Shown: positions 17,402 through 26,724 of the stretch, piece after piece
Layout: every line of letters begins with the position of its first letter
Position numbering within the stretch: the stretch's first letter is position 1
Assembly: GCF_003333305.1 (NCBI RefSeq)
Contig: NZ_QOLD01000014.1
Span: 48,234-112,233 of the forward strand
Reading direction: 5' to 3'
Source of the DNA: Candidatus Colwellia aromaticivorans
GTDB lineage: Bacteria > Pseudomonadota > Gammaproteobacteria > Enterobacterales > Alteromonadaceae
DNA length: 64,000 nt
Notes under the pieces: model-generated
Seen by the model: only the letters and a program-made list of their open reading frames with translations
Databases searched by the model: none
What the model was told of the DNA's origin: nothing
Made by a program: the position numbers and the translations under genes

Positions 17402-19057
17402 TTAAATGATAGTTTTAAGTGCTTGTTCTCTATTGTTGAATTGATATTTTTTATCTAATAACGTTTCTAATGATAATTTGTGTAATGATTGATTAATCTT
17501 CTCGTTGCCAGTGATAACCAATACTGTTTTATTGTTTGCTTTAGTACGCTCAATAAGATCTATAATCATCAGACCGGTTGTTGTACCTATTAACTTAGCT
17601 TGCGATAAATCTATTACTAAGGTGGTAAACGCTAAGTTGTCAGTAAAGCGTCGAGATAACTCCCTAGAAACAGCAAAGCTAACAGGGCCGTCAATTGCTA
17701 ATAGCAAAGTATTATCTAAGGCTTTACTCAAGCTTTTTTGAATATCATCAGTGAAATCTGTATTCATGTTACTTGATGATATTTCACTTATTAATTCACT
17801 CCCTTGTGTAAAGGTAATGCTGTCAAGTTGGATATTAGTTAAGCGATCTAAGGTAACTAAATTAGCGACAAACATCCCAACTAATACCGCAGTAATTAAA
17901 TCAACAAAAACGGTTAGTAGTAAAACTAATAACATTAAAGAAGCCGAAAATAATCCTACTTTTTTTATCTGAAAAATAAAGCGCCAATCAATAATATCAA
18001 TACCAACTTTAATTAACATACCTGCGAGAACAGTATGAGGAATATACTGAGCGTAATCGCCTGCCCAGAGAATTACAATTAATAAGGTCAGAGAGTGTAT
18101 GATGCCAGACAGGGGGGTTTTACCGCCAGCTCGAATATTAATTGCAGTGCGCATAGTCGCCCCTGCGCCCGGTAATGCACCAAAAAAACCAGCAATTGTA
18201 TTCGCAATTCCTTGGCCGATAAGCTCTTTGTCACTGTTGTGATGAGTCTCTGTCATGGTATCAGCAACCATTGAGGTTAGTAATGAGTCAATAGCGCCTA
18301 ATACTGCTAATAAAAAGGCGAAATAACTAACATTATAAAGTGACTCTAAAGATAGGTTAGGCATTATTAAATTAGGAAAGCCGGTCGGAATTTCACCGAT
18401 AACAGAAATGCCTTGTTGGGTTAAAAAGGTTGAGCTAATGAGTGATAGTGAAAGTAATGCAAATAGTGGTGCTGGAACTACTTTAGACCATTTTTCAGGC
18501 CAATATATCACGATTAAAAGTGTGATCACACCAAGTGAAGTAGCATAAATATTTTGCTGATTAAATGCGTTGGGAATATTTGTTAGCGCAGCTAACGCGT
18601 TGCTATAGCCTGCGTTACCTAAGAGTGGTGATATTTGCAGCAAAATAATAATAATGCCAATGCCTGTCATAAAGCCAGAAATAACAGGGTAAGGAACCAT
18701 CACAAAATATTTACCTAGTTTGAGTAAACCAAATAATATTTGAAATAAGCCAGCTAAAATTACGCAGGTAAAAGCGAGTACTAACCCAGTGTCAGGATGA
18801 CTCGCAATTAATTGTGTTAATACTAATGCCATTACCACACTCATCGGCCCTGTTGGCCCTGATACTTGTGTGGCGGTTCCACCAAATAATGCCGCAAAAA
18901 AGCCTACAAAAATGGCGCCGTATACACCGGCAATAGCACCTGCTCCCGATGACACGCCAAATGCTAATGCTAATGGTAGCGCGATAACTGCAGCGGTTAA
19001 GCCACCAAAGATGTCACCTTTAAGGTGCTTACTAGATATTTTATTTATTAAAATAAT
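17402..19057 (-). CDS. SulP-family anion transporter with STAS domain
   Basis: Inner-membrane anion carrier (sulfate, bicarbonate or similar) with about 10-12 membrane segments and a C-terminal STAS domain (LLLAIDGPVSFAV ... LVIDLSQA). The first ATG/GTG/TTG in frame is a GTG at 18955, but the frame upstream encodes HLKGDIFGGLTAAVIALPLA, the normal first membrane helix of the family, so translation must begin further up. Between that segment and the in-frame TAA near 19070 there is no ATG, GTG or TTG. Two adjacent ATT codons (19057 and 19052-19054) follow AAGGTG at good spacing, so I place the start at an ATT. A recently lost start is the alternative. Confidence 0.8.
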   Translation of the reverse strand: MILINKISSKHLKGDIFGGLTAAVIALPLALAFGVSSGAGAIAGVYGAIFVGFFAALFGGTATQVSGPTGPMSVVMALVLTQLIASHPDTGLVLAFTCVILAGLFQILFGLLKLGKYFVMVPYPVISGFMTGIGIIIILLQISPLLGNAGYSNALAALTNIPNAFNQQNIYATSLGVITLLIVIYWPEKWSKVVPAPLFALLSLSLISSTFLTQQGISVIGEIPTGFPNLIMPNLSLESLYNVSYFAFLLAVLGAIDSLLTSMVADTMTETHHNSDKELIGQGIANTIAGFFGALPGAGATMRTAINIRAGGKTPLSGIIHSLTLLIVILWAGDYAQYIPHTVLAGMLIKVGIDIIDWRFIFQIKKVGLFSASLMLLVLLLTVFVDLITAVLVGMFVANLVTLDRLTNIQLDSITFTQGSELISEISSSNMNTDFTDDIQKSLSKALDNTLLLAIDGPVSFAVSRELSRRFTDNLAFTTLVIDLSQAKLIGTTTGLMIIDLIERTKANNKTVLVITGNEKINQSLHKLSLETLLDKKYQFNNREQALKTII

Positions 19058-19117
19058 TACAACACCTTAAGTACATATGAGTTTAACATTATAGGCGCGG
19101 GTCAAAAAAAGGTGTTA

Positions 19118-21328
19118 TTAGACCTTGGTAGGCAAGCTAACATGAACCGTAACCCCATCAGGTGCTTGATGATTATAAGCGCTGATTTTCCCGTGATGAA
19201 ACTGGCAAATTAATCGAGAAATATATAAACCTAAGCCAAGGTGTGGCACATCTTGCTTGTTATCATCTTTTTGGTTTATATTTCTTAATGACACCATAGA
19301 GTCGAATAAACTTTCGCTTAGTTTCTCTGGTAATAAAATGCCATTATTACTAATGAATAGTTCAGCATTATTATTGTTCTTTTGTAACTCAATAGTGATG
19401 AGTTTGTCTTGACTAAATTCAACCCCATTACTGATCACCTTGTCTAACAGCTGTACTATGTGTTCAGGTGAACCATGTAAAAGTAATTTTTTGCTTTTAA
19501 AATCTTTTATTTTATTGTTAAAGCTAAACTTTATGGTTGGATATACTTGTTGATAACCTGAAATACAGCCAGTAAGCACCTGTATTAAATCAAAATCAAT
19601 TTTTTCAGTTGTTGTTAACATTTGTTCAAGGCGTGTAGCCTCACTCATATTGGTGAGGATCAAATTTAATGTATTAATGCCGGTTTGTGCTCTTTCAATA
19701 TAAGGACTGTTATTTTTGTCTGTTTGAACGGCCTGTCCTTCTTGTAAACTTAAATTGTCTAATGAGGTTTTAACCACGGCAATGGGAGTTCTTAATTCAT
19801 GAGATAAGCGAGATGACATGTTTTCTAAATAGTGATTGTACTCACTTAAGCGGTTAACTGCCGTGGTAAAACTGCGAGATAAATCACCTATTTCATCATT
19901 ACTGTTGGAAGCCTGCATTTGGCCAATAATTCGTCCTTGCTTATCAATGGCTAATTCGGCTTGGTTAGATAAATGTCGAATACGTGATGAAATGCGTGAG
20001 GCAAACAAAATAAAGGCCAAAGCGCCTAAACTCATAATGGCTAAAATGACAGTAAATAACTTTTCTAAAGCGCGGTTTCTTAGGGTACGAATACCGTTAG
20101 TAGTTTCTTCAACAATGACAGCACCTTGTACCTGATTGTTAATAAAGATGGGATAGGCAGCAGAAAGTACCAAGGCTTTTTTGTCAGTTGTTAAACGCCA
20201 TTGAGAGGTTGCTTCTCCACTTAATGCACTAACAATATGTGAGCCTTGTAAATGTTGTGCATCATAGAGTTGGTCGATAAAGTCTGTTGACGGTTTAGTT
20301 AAAACTTTATAATACAGAGGTAATAATAGTTGTTGCTTAAACTGATACCAAAGACTTTTCTTTTCATCTTCTTTGGGCTGTTTTTCCTTCGCATGCCATA
20401 CACCACTGGCTGATTTTAGTGAACCCGCACTCGCTAATACTCGGTGATGTTGATCAACCACCCAAATACTAGAGTTAGTATAACGCATCCCTTTAACAAT
20501 ACGTTCAATCTCGGGCGAGGGTACAACAATCGTCCCCAAACTTTCGGCTTTACTGGGATCTGCTGAGCCAATTGCTGAAACTGCTTCGCTATCGTTTTTA
20601 TCTACGTCAAAAAAAGCAAAAGCAATGTTATCGCCTAAATTATCTAACGGTACTCTTAATTCGACGTTATATCCTTGTGGTGTTAATAACCAGTGCCCTT
20701 GAATATGTGGTGCAGGCGCTGGAAGATTAGTGTCATCATCAGTGACGCTAAAGGCTGATATCCAACCTGCTTGTTTATTACTAATAATAAAACGATTTAA
20801 AGTGTTGTTATTATCGCTAAATGATAGGGCTAAATGATCATTGTTGGTGATGCTACGGTTATTTTTACCCCGAAAGATCATTTGGTTATCAACGATCTGA
20901 AAAAACAAATATAAATAATTATCGTATTTACCTACACTTGCTTTAAAGTTAAGACTTAATGGCTCTTTGGCAAATAGCTGTTGTTGATGGTGATAAAAGT
21001 GTGCGCGTTGGTTAAAGTCAGGCCAATCGTTATGTAGACCGTCTAATTGAACGGCTTGCGTTAATTTATAACCATAAAGATCTTTGCCTTGCTCAACATT
21101 AGGTAAAAAGCTCGCTTGATTATTAAATAGGTTCTCACGCTCATGCAACGCAGTAGCTAACGCGCGTGCAGTGCCTACTAATGTTTGCTCTTGTCCAAAG
21201 CGCAAATACTTTTCCATTTCCCAAACATATTGATAGCCAAACCAAGGAATAATAAACAGAAAACTCGAGAGTAATAATAGCTTTGATCTAAGACCAAAAC
21301 GTAGTTTGAAGCGTTTACCGTTAACCAT
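19118..21328 (-). CDS. pdsS: Dedicated-sortase-system sensor histidine kinase
   Basis: 736 residues from ATG 21328, whose codon follows the response-regulator stop by one base; in-frame starts at 21361 (GTG) and 21343 exist but overlap that gene. There is one membrane helix near residue 20, a long periplasmic sensor that includes a CBM9-like part (about 90-245), a second helix near 430, HAMP, then the kinase core with H510 in SRLSHELRTP, an N-box with ISNGVEFS, and HLGLGLYISRL. The overall design matches the kinase of the proteobacterial dedicated sortase system (PdsS). Confidence 0.82.
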   Translation of the reverse strand: MVNGKRFKLRFGLRSKLLLLSSFLFIIPWFGYQYVWEMEKYLRFGQEQTLVGTARALATALHERENLFNNQASFLPNVEQGKDLYGYKLTQAVQLDGLHNDWPDFNQRAHFYHHQQQLFAKEPLSLNFKASVGKYDNYLYLFFQIVDNQMIFRGKNNRSITNNDHLALSFSDNNNTLNRFIISNKQAGWISAFSVTDDDTNLPAPAPHIQGHWLLTPQGYNVELRVPLDNLGDNIAFAFFDVDKNDSEAVSAIGSADPSKAESLGTIVVPSPEIERIVKGMRYTNSSIWVVDQHHRVLASAGSLKSASGVWHAKEKQPKEDEKKSLWYQFKQQLLLPLYYKVLTKPSTDFIDQLYDAQHLQGSHIVSALSGEATSQWRLTTDKKALVLSAAYPIFINNQVQGAVIVEETTNGIRTLRNRALEKLFTVILAIMSLGALAFILFASRISSRIRHLSNQAELAIDKQGRIIGQMQASNSNDEIGDLSRSFTTAVNRLSEYNHYLENMSSRLSHELRTPIAVVKTSLDNLSLQEGQAVQTDKNNSPYIERAQTGINTLNLILTNMSEATRLEQMLTTTEKIDFDLIQVLTGCISGYQQVYPTIKFSFNNKIKDFKSKKLLLHGSPEHIVQLLDKVISNGVEFSQDKLITIELQKNNNNAELFISNNGILLPEKLSESLFDSMVSLRNINQKDDNKQDVPHLGLGLYISRLICQFHHGKISAYNHQAPDGVTVHVSLPTKV

Positions 21329-21329
21329 A

Positions 21330-22046
21330 TTAGGCTTCAACATCGGTAGTGCTCTTATCACTTAACCAGCGATAGCCCATGCCATAAACGGTTTCTATGC
21401 AGTCAAAGTGGCTGTCGTGATGTATAAATTTTTTACGTATCCGTTTGATATGTGAAGTGATTGTACTGTCATCAACAAATATTTTTGAATCACTCATCAG
21501 TTGTGTGCGGTTTTTAACATGACCTGGATGTTTGGCTAATGCATGAACTAACCAAAATTCGGTAATAGTTAAATCAATAGACTTGTTTTGCCAAGTAATA
21601 CTCATACGTTGGCTATCAACCGTTAAGGCGCCTGAGCGAGTGATATGTTCATTGTTAGCCGGTTGTTTTAGTGCTTCTTGGCGGCGAAATAATGCGGATA
21701 TGCGGGCGGTTAAATGGGGTAGGCTAATATCTTTGGTTAAGTAATCATCGGCACCAATTCTCAAACCTGATACGGTATCAAAATCATTGTCACGTGCGGT
21801 TAGAAATATAATCGGTAAAGTAGCGGATTTAGCTCTAAGCTGCTGACACAAAACAAACCCACCGTCATATTCCTCATTTAAACCTATGTCTAAAATTACT
21901 AGGTTGGGTAAACGAAGATTAAAGGCTTGGGTAGCGGTAGATCTATTGGCATAGGTTTGTACTTGGTAGCCCTGACTACGTAATACATCGGCATAGTTTT
22001 CTCTAATAGCCGCTTCATCTTCTACGATAGCAATTCTTTTACTCAT
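21330..22046 (-). CDS. pdsR: Dedicated-sortase-system response regulator
   Basis: 238 residues, OmpR/PhoB type. The receiver domain has the acidic pocket VEDE, phospho-acceptor D53 in LVILDIGLNEEYDGG and K105 in DDYLTKDI. The C-terminal winged helix runs from about residue 140 and includes TITEFWLVHALAKHPGHV. The insert NEEYDGGFVLCQQL after the acceptor is typical of the PdsR subgroup. It is first in the operon, immediately ahead of its kinase, and divergent from pdsO. Confidence 0.85.
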   Translation of the reverse strand: MSKRIAIVEDEAAIRENYADVLRSQGYQVQTYANRSTATQAFNLRLPNLVILDIGLNEEYDGGFVLCQQLRAKSATLPIIFLTARDNDFDTVSGLRIGADDYLTKDISLPHLTARISALFRRQEALKQPANNEHITRSGALTVDSQRMSITWQNKSIDLTITEFWLVHALAKHPGHVKNRTQLMSDSKIFVDDSTITSHIKRIRKKFIHHDSHFDCIETVYGMGYRWLSDKSTTDVEA

Positions 22047-22364
22047 TTATGTCCACTTTTGATTGTCTTGATTTATGGATAACTTGAAACTGAAATTAAC
22101 ACTCATACTCGTTCTTACGTTGACTATATCTAACTTTACTCGTTAACGCGCTTAATTTTTGAAATTGCCATATTGTTGCCACATTTGCTCATTGCTTTGC
22201 CTTTATTCGAGCAGAGTAATGCCTATTTTTTGCGGTTTAATAACTCCTGTCAACAACACTGGCTTATCAACACATATTTAGTAACTCATATCTAGCAACA
22301 GAGTTTAACAATAGAGTTTTATTCACACTACTTAACAGCAAATACTGTATAAAAAGGAAACATT
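22047..22364. other. Divergent promoter region pdsR/pdsO
   Basis: 318 bp without an ORF of note. It must hold the promoters of pdsRS (minus) and pdsO (plus) and, by analogy, PdsR binding sites. A block of near-repeats around AACA..AGAGTTTAACAATAGAGTTT (22299-22320) lies upstream of pdsO, with AAAAGGAAAC as ribosome-binding site. No clear operator could be named. Confidence 0.5.
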
Positions 22365-23201
22365 ATGAAAAAAACGATTCAATTACCTCAAAGTCAATTA
22401 GTAAAAATTACTGGAAAAAAATTACTCATAACCTCGTTTGTTATGGCAGCTTTAGTGACTACTTCAGTCAATGCGACAGAAAACACCTCAACACTAGTAA
22501 ATAAACATCAACAAGAAACTCAGAATGAGAATATTGGTTTTGGTACCGGAGCTGTTATTGGTGCTATTGTGGCTGGACCTGTAGGCGCTTTTGTGGCCGG
22601 ACTAGGAGGGGTGTTTATTGCTAAATTTATTAATGTTAACGACCAGAATGATGAATTAACTAGTGCCTTGGTGAAAGAGCAACAAAAGCAATTATCTAAT
22701 GAGCAAGTACAAAGTCAATATCAAGCTAAGTTACAGCGCTTAGAAACCTCATATCAGCAACAATTAGTCGCGTTAGAGCACCAACAAAATAAAACTGGAC
22801 AACTGCAAGCAGACAACCTGTTAATGAGCTTACAGTTTTCTACAGGCTCAAGTGATATAGCGCCGCATTATCAAGAGCAAGTGGCAGCGTTAGCACAAAT
22901 ATTAAATGGCTCACCCGCGATGAAAATTGATTTGTCTGGTTATACTGATTTAACCGGTGAACAATCACTTAATCAAACCTTATCACAAGCCAGAGTTGAG
23001 TCGGTGAGAACCTTGTTAATGGCGCAAGGCGTGGACGAACAACAAATAGCGATCTTTGCTTTTGGTGAAGAGTCACCAGTGGTAGCCAATAGTGAGCGTG
23101 AAGTTAGCTTTTATGATCGCCGTGTCGTGCTGAAATTACATACTCCATCGCCAACAGAAAACCCACAAACAATAGAAAACCAAATGGCGAATAATAACTA
23201 A
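22365..23201 (+). CDS. pdsO: Sortase-associated OmpA-like protein PdsO
   Basis: 278 residues. There is a signal-like hydrophobic stretch (20-37), a glycine-rich hydrophobic segment GTGAVIGAIVAGPVGAFVAG (residues about 59-78), a Gln-rich coiled-coil region (100-145) and an OmpA peptidoglycan-binding domain (LQFSTGSSDIAPHYQ, LSGYTDLTGEQSLNQTLSQARVESVRTLL). The order matches PdsO, which usually sits with a sortase target protein and a class GN sortase. Neither gene follows here; a palindromic repeat and then murI come next. Confidence 0.82.
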   Translation: MKKTIQLPQSQLVKITGKKLLITSFVMAALVTTSVNATENTSTLVNKHQQETQNENIGFGTGAVIGAIVAGPVGAFVAGLGGVFIAKFINVNDQNDELTSALVKEQQKQLSNEQVQSQYQAKLQRLETSYQQQLVALEHQQNKTGQLQADNLLMSLQFSTGSSDIAPHYQEQVAALAQILNGSPAMKIDLSGYTDLTGEQSLNQTLSQARVESVRTLLMAQGVDEQQIAIFAFGEESPVVANSEREVSFYDRRVVLKLHTPSPTENPQTIENQMANNN

Positions 23202-23202
23202 T

Positions 23203-23287
23203 CCTTCGACAAGCTCAGGACAAACGGGGGAGAACTGAGAGAAAACATAATGTTTCCGTTTATCCTGAGCGTGAAGCAGTCGAAGGG
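23203..23287. repeat. REP-like palindromic element
   Basis: CCTTCGACAAGCTCAGGACA at the left is inverted at the right as TCCTGAGCGTGAAGCAGTCGAAGG, with an inner CAAACGG/CCGTTT pair, around a short loop. It starts 2 bp after the pdsO stop. The CTTCGACAAGCTCAGGA type of palindrome is a common bacterial extragenic repeat. It may also act as the pdsO terminator or mRNA end. Confidence 0.7.
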
Positions 23288-23483
23288 TTTGATGTTGTAT
23301 TTACGATATATATGGAGGTGATTATTATAATTTTATAGCGAAAAAAGAGGCTTTAATTCATAGTCTGCCTATCATTTAGCGACTTTTTAAATGTAGTAGG
23401 ATAGGTGGCTATATATGATATTTTTTATAGTCTTGAAATTTTTATAACCTATAAAATGTGTTACAGGGGCAATCAATGTGTTT

Positions 23484-24299
23484 CTAATTAGTTGATACAG
23501 GAGTTAAATTTTTGGCTTCAAATACTTTTATGTCTTGTTCCCATAACTTACTTATAGACTTGATGACTTTGGTTGAATCTCCACTTGTCCAAAATTCAAC
23601 AGTGCCGATAACACTTTCACTTTTATCCATGTTATGGCTCTGTAATCTTCTTTTAACCTCCATTGCAACAGGAATCGCTGTATCAATAATATTAGCTTTA
23701 TCTCCAACAACACTTTTAATAACAACGTTGAGAAATGAAAAGTGAGTACAACCAAGCACTATTTGGTCACAACCTTTTGATAGAAGGGGGTGAATATATT
23801 GTTCTGTTATTTTTACTGCCTGCTCATTATTGTGATTAAGGTTTTCAACTAAAGAAACGAACTTGGGACAAGTTTTGGTTTCTATGTTTACCTGTTGGGA
23901 GTATTTAGATTTGAGCAAATGAAAAGATTCACTTTCTAGTGTTTGTTGAGTTGCTAGAATACCGATAGTTCCAGTTTTACTATTTAATGCCGCAGGTTTT
24001 ATGGCAGGTTCAACGCCAACAATAGGGATGGAAAACTTTGAACGTAGTCTACTAATTGAATTGACAGTAGCAGTGTTGCACGCCATCACAACCATTTTGC
24101 AACCTTGGTTAATGAGAAAATTAATAATATCTTCTGAACGTTGGTTAATTATTTCTTTTGACTTATTTCCATACGGAGAAAACTCGGTATCCGCGAAGTA
24201 AATTAAATTTTCATCTGGGATCATACGTTTGATAGCGCTAACAATTGAAAGCCCTCCGACGCCAGAATCAAATATTCCTATTGGTTTTTGTCTTTGCAT
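23484..24299 (-). CDS. murI: Glutamate racemase
   Basis: 271 residues. Makes D-glutamate for peptidoglycan. The two catalytic cysteines are present: C74 in VVMACNTAT and C184 in VLGCTHFSF, with D11 in FDSGVGGLS and the SPYGNKS loop. The length is normal. It lies downstream of dinG on the same strand (174 bp apart), with no terminator evident between, so distant co-transcription is possible. Confidence 0.93.
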   Translation of the reverse strand: MQRQKPIGIFDSGVGGLSIVSAIKRMIPDENLIYFADTEFSPYGNKSKEIINQRSEDIINFLINQGCKMVVMACNTATVNSISRLRSKFSIPIVGVEPAIKPAALNSKTGTIGILATQQTLESESFHLLKSKYSQQVNIETKTCPKFVSLVENLNHNNEQAVKITEQYIHPLLSKGCDQIVLGCTHFSFLNVVIKSVVGDKANIIDTAIPVAMEVKRRLQSHNMDKSESVIGTVEFWTSGDSTKVIKSISKLWEQDIKVFEAKNLTPVSTN

Positions 24300-24473
24300 T
24301 TTACTATCTAGTTTAGTCTTATAAATATTGTCAATAAAAGGTAGTGTAACAAGTATATGCTTTTATAATTAATATCCGCATTGTGCACTAAGTTGTCTGC
24401 TTTGTTAAACATAAGTTAAGAATAACCTAATACAAACTAATTTATCAGAATCGACAATTTTTCTTTCTGTAAT

Positions 24474-26609
24474 TTATCTTTCAATGACTCGTTCAAAAGG
24501 AGGCAGAGAATCCAGTAGTTGCTTGCCGTAACGCTTTGTCACTACCCGTTTGTCCATTAACGTGATCACGCCTTCATCTAACTCATTACGCAGTAGCCTA
24601 CCACAGGCTTGTACTAGTTTTTTTGAGGTGTCAGGTACAGACAAGCTCATAAATGGGTTACCCCCTTTTGCGCTAACGTATTCTGCTTGTGCTTGTTCTA
24701 CTGGCGAAGTTGGCACTGAGAAGGGGAGTTTGGTGATAATTAAATTAGTTAAATAATTCCCCGGTAAATCTAATCCCTCTGAAAAACTTTGTGTACCAAA
24801 AATAATACTGACTTTATTCTCATCACAACGTTTTTTGTGGCTTTCAATAATATGTTGGCGAGAATGCTCACCTTGTACCACAATATCGAGTTTATGTTGT
24901 TCACGTAATGCTTGCGCTACTTTTTCCATTTGCCAGTAAGATGAAAACAACACCAGACTCGCATTGCCTTGCGCTAGGTATTTGGGTAATTTTTTAATGA
25001 GCTCGTCAGTAAATTCTGCTGCACTTGGCTCATTGGTCATCTTGGCAACAACTAGCTGTGAATTATTTTGATAGTCAAAAGGTGAGCCGACTTGTTGATA
25101 TTGGCTACCATCGTCATTTTTTAAACCCGCTTGAAAACGAAAGTGATCAAAAGAGTTGAGTGCTAATAAGGTGGCTGAACATAACACGGCTCCTTCACAT
25201 TGGCTCCATAGTTTATCTTCTAATGTAAAACCCACTTCAATGGGAGAAGCACAAACTAAATAATCTTGGCGGGCATTACCTTTATTTGGGTTTTGTTTTT
25301 GTAGCCAACGCGCCATAGGTGCGGCTTTTTCACTGTCAGTTTTGGCGTACATTTTCCAAAGTGCGGTTAAATTTTCTAATCGTTGTAGCATAAAACCTGC
25401 TTCACCTAGTACCGGCTCGGCTAAGTACATTTGTGTATCACCATCTTTAACCGCTTCCATTAAGGCGCTGTATAGTTTATTTAAATGGCTTAGTGATTTT
25501 TTACTGAGTTCATGAATATCTTCTGCCCAATTTTTTAATGTTTTTGGGATAATACCATTATCAAAACGATACACTTGTTCGTCATTCTTATTGTTACCTT
25601 TAAAGGTGTTGCTGTCTTGGTTTTCAGCAAAATAAACGCTAGCATTATTATCAATAAAGGTAAGTACTTTTTGCATTTCTAGCAATAAATCTTGGCAATC
25701 ATCACTTAGTTTTAAAGCAGGTGAAATTGCTCGTTGCGATTTAATCAGCTTTGCCATTTTATCGCCAGTTTCTCTGAGCTTAGTGAGCCAATCTATTGCG
25801 CCACGCAAGGTGATGCTAGCACTGGAATGATCGCGTGTTACTTTGGGAAGGTGATGAGCTTCGTCAATAATGTAATACGTTTCATCAGGCGCAGACAATA
25901 TTCTACCGCCTCCTAGTTCGAGATCAGCCAATAATAAACTATGGTTCACCACTAAAACATGGGCTTGATCCATGGTTTCGCGCGCTTTATGAAACGGACA
26001 ATGGCTATGCTCACTCAACCCTTTTAAGCAGCTGTGCTTATCACTTTGTACTTGTGACCATATATGGTGAGGGAGTTGGGTTTTCCATGAATCAATATCG
26101 CCTAACCAACTCCCATCAGTTAATGCTTTGTGCATGGCATTTAACGTGCGTATATCACTGGCTTTTGGTTTTTCAGCAAAGGTGAAGCCTACTTGTGGAG
26201 AATCTGAGTTATGTGAAACTGCTTGGGTGAGCTTTTGTCGACAAACATAACGTTGTCGACCTTTAGCTAAGGTAAACTCGAATTTAAGACCTGAATGTTT
26301 CTTTAAAAAAGGTAAGTCTTTGTCTACTAATTGTTCTTGTAATGCCACGGTAGCAGTAGAAATACATACTTTTTTGTCACGTGTTAACGCTAGTGGTATA
26401 GCCCCTAAGCTATACGCTAATGACTTACCCGTACCAGTGCCGGCTTCAATGGTAATTATTTTTCTATCTTTATTGTATTCACCCGCCAATGTTTTTGCTA
26501 TTTCGGCAATTAAAAAGGTTTGCTGTTTGCGCGGGTTGAAATTGCTTAAGTTTTCTCCGATAGTTTTATACGCTTGACGGATCACTTGTTTTAACTTGTC
26601 AGTTAACAT
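24474..26609 (-). CDS. dinG: ATP-dependent DNA helicase DinG
   Basis: 711 residues (E. coli DinG is 716), an XPD-like superfamily 2 helicase. Walker A EAGTGTGKS (55-63), cysteines for the iron-sulfur cluster (near 122 and in the HSC...HSHCPFHKA stretch around 194-205), and IIDEAHHLP as motif II. C-terminal motifs include VLFSSYWQM, FGTQSFSEGLDLPG and the QACGRLLRN segment. DinG unwinds 5'-tailed DNA, R-loops and G4 structures after damage. A perfect LexA box lies 41 bp upstream of the start codon, shared with polB. Confidence 0.93.
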   Translation of the reverse strand: MLTDKLKQVIRQAYKTIGENLSNFNPRKQQTFLIAEIAKTLAGEYNKDRKIITIEAGTGTGKSLAYSLGAIPLALTRDKKVCISTATVALQEQLVDKDLPFLKKHSGLKFEFTLAKGRQRYVCRQKLTQAVSHNSDSPQVGFTFAEKPKASDIRTLNAMHKALTDGSWLGDIDSWKTQLPHHIWSQVQSDKHSCLKGLSEHSHCPFHKARETMDQAHVLVVNHSLLLADLELGGGRILSAPDETYYIIDEAHHLPKVTRDHSSASITLRGAIDWLTKLRETGDKMAKLIKSQRAISPALKLSDDCQDLLLEMQKVLTFIDNNASVYFAENQDSNTFKGNNKNDEQVYRFDNGIIPKTLKNWAEDIHELSKKSLSHLNKLYSALMEAVKDGDTQMYLAEPVLGEAGFMLQRLENLTALWKMYAKTDSEKAAPMARWLQKQNPNKGNARQDYLVCASPIEVGFTLEDKLWSQCEGAVLCSATLLALNSFDHFRFQAGLKNDDGSQYQQVGSPFDYQNNSQLVVAKMTNEPSAAEFTDELIKKLPKYLAQGNASLVLFSSYWQMEKVAQALREQHKLDIVVQGEHSRQHIIESHKKRCDENKVSIIFGTQSFSEGLDLPGNYLTNLIITKLPFSVPTSPVEQAQAEYVSAKGGNPFMSLSVPDTSKKLVQACGRLLRNELDEGVITLMDKRVVTKRYGKQLLDSLPPFERVIER

Positions 26610-26649
26610 TTAACGGCAGTTTCCAAAGTTTAAATAATAAAGTACACTG

Positions 26650-26665
26650 CTGTATATATTAACAG
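26650..26665. promoter_or_regulatory. LexA (SOS) box between dinG and polB
   Basis: CTGTATATATTAACAG matches the gammaproteobacterial LexA consensus CTGT-N8-ACAG at every conserved position, with an AT-rich centre. It sits in the 115-bp divergent spacer, 41 bp from the dinG start and 60 bp from the polB start, so one box can repress both promoters. Both genes are SOS members in E. coli. Confidence 0.92.
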
Positions 26666-26724
26666 GTTTTGTTTTTTTATAAACAAGCTAGTCGATAAAT
26701 TTAACTGACAACACAAAAAAACAG

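Noticed and set aside
12401..23201. Rhombosortase and Pds genes as one surface-anchoring system
   Set aside because: They are about 6 kb apart with unrelated genes between, and rhombosortase uses GlyGly-CTERM substrates whereas Pds uses a class GN sortase; no functional link is visible.
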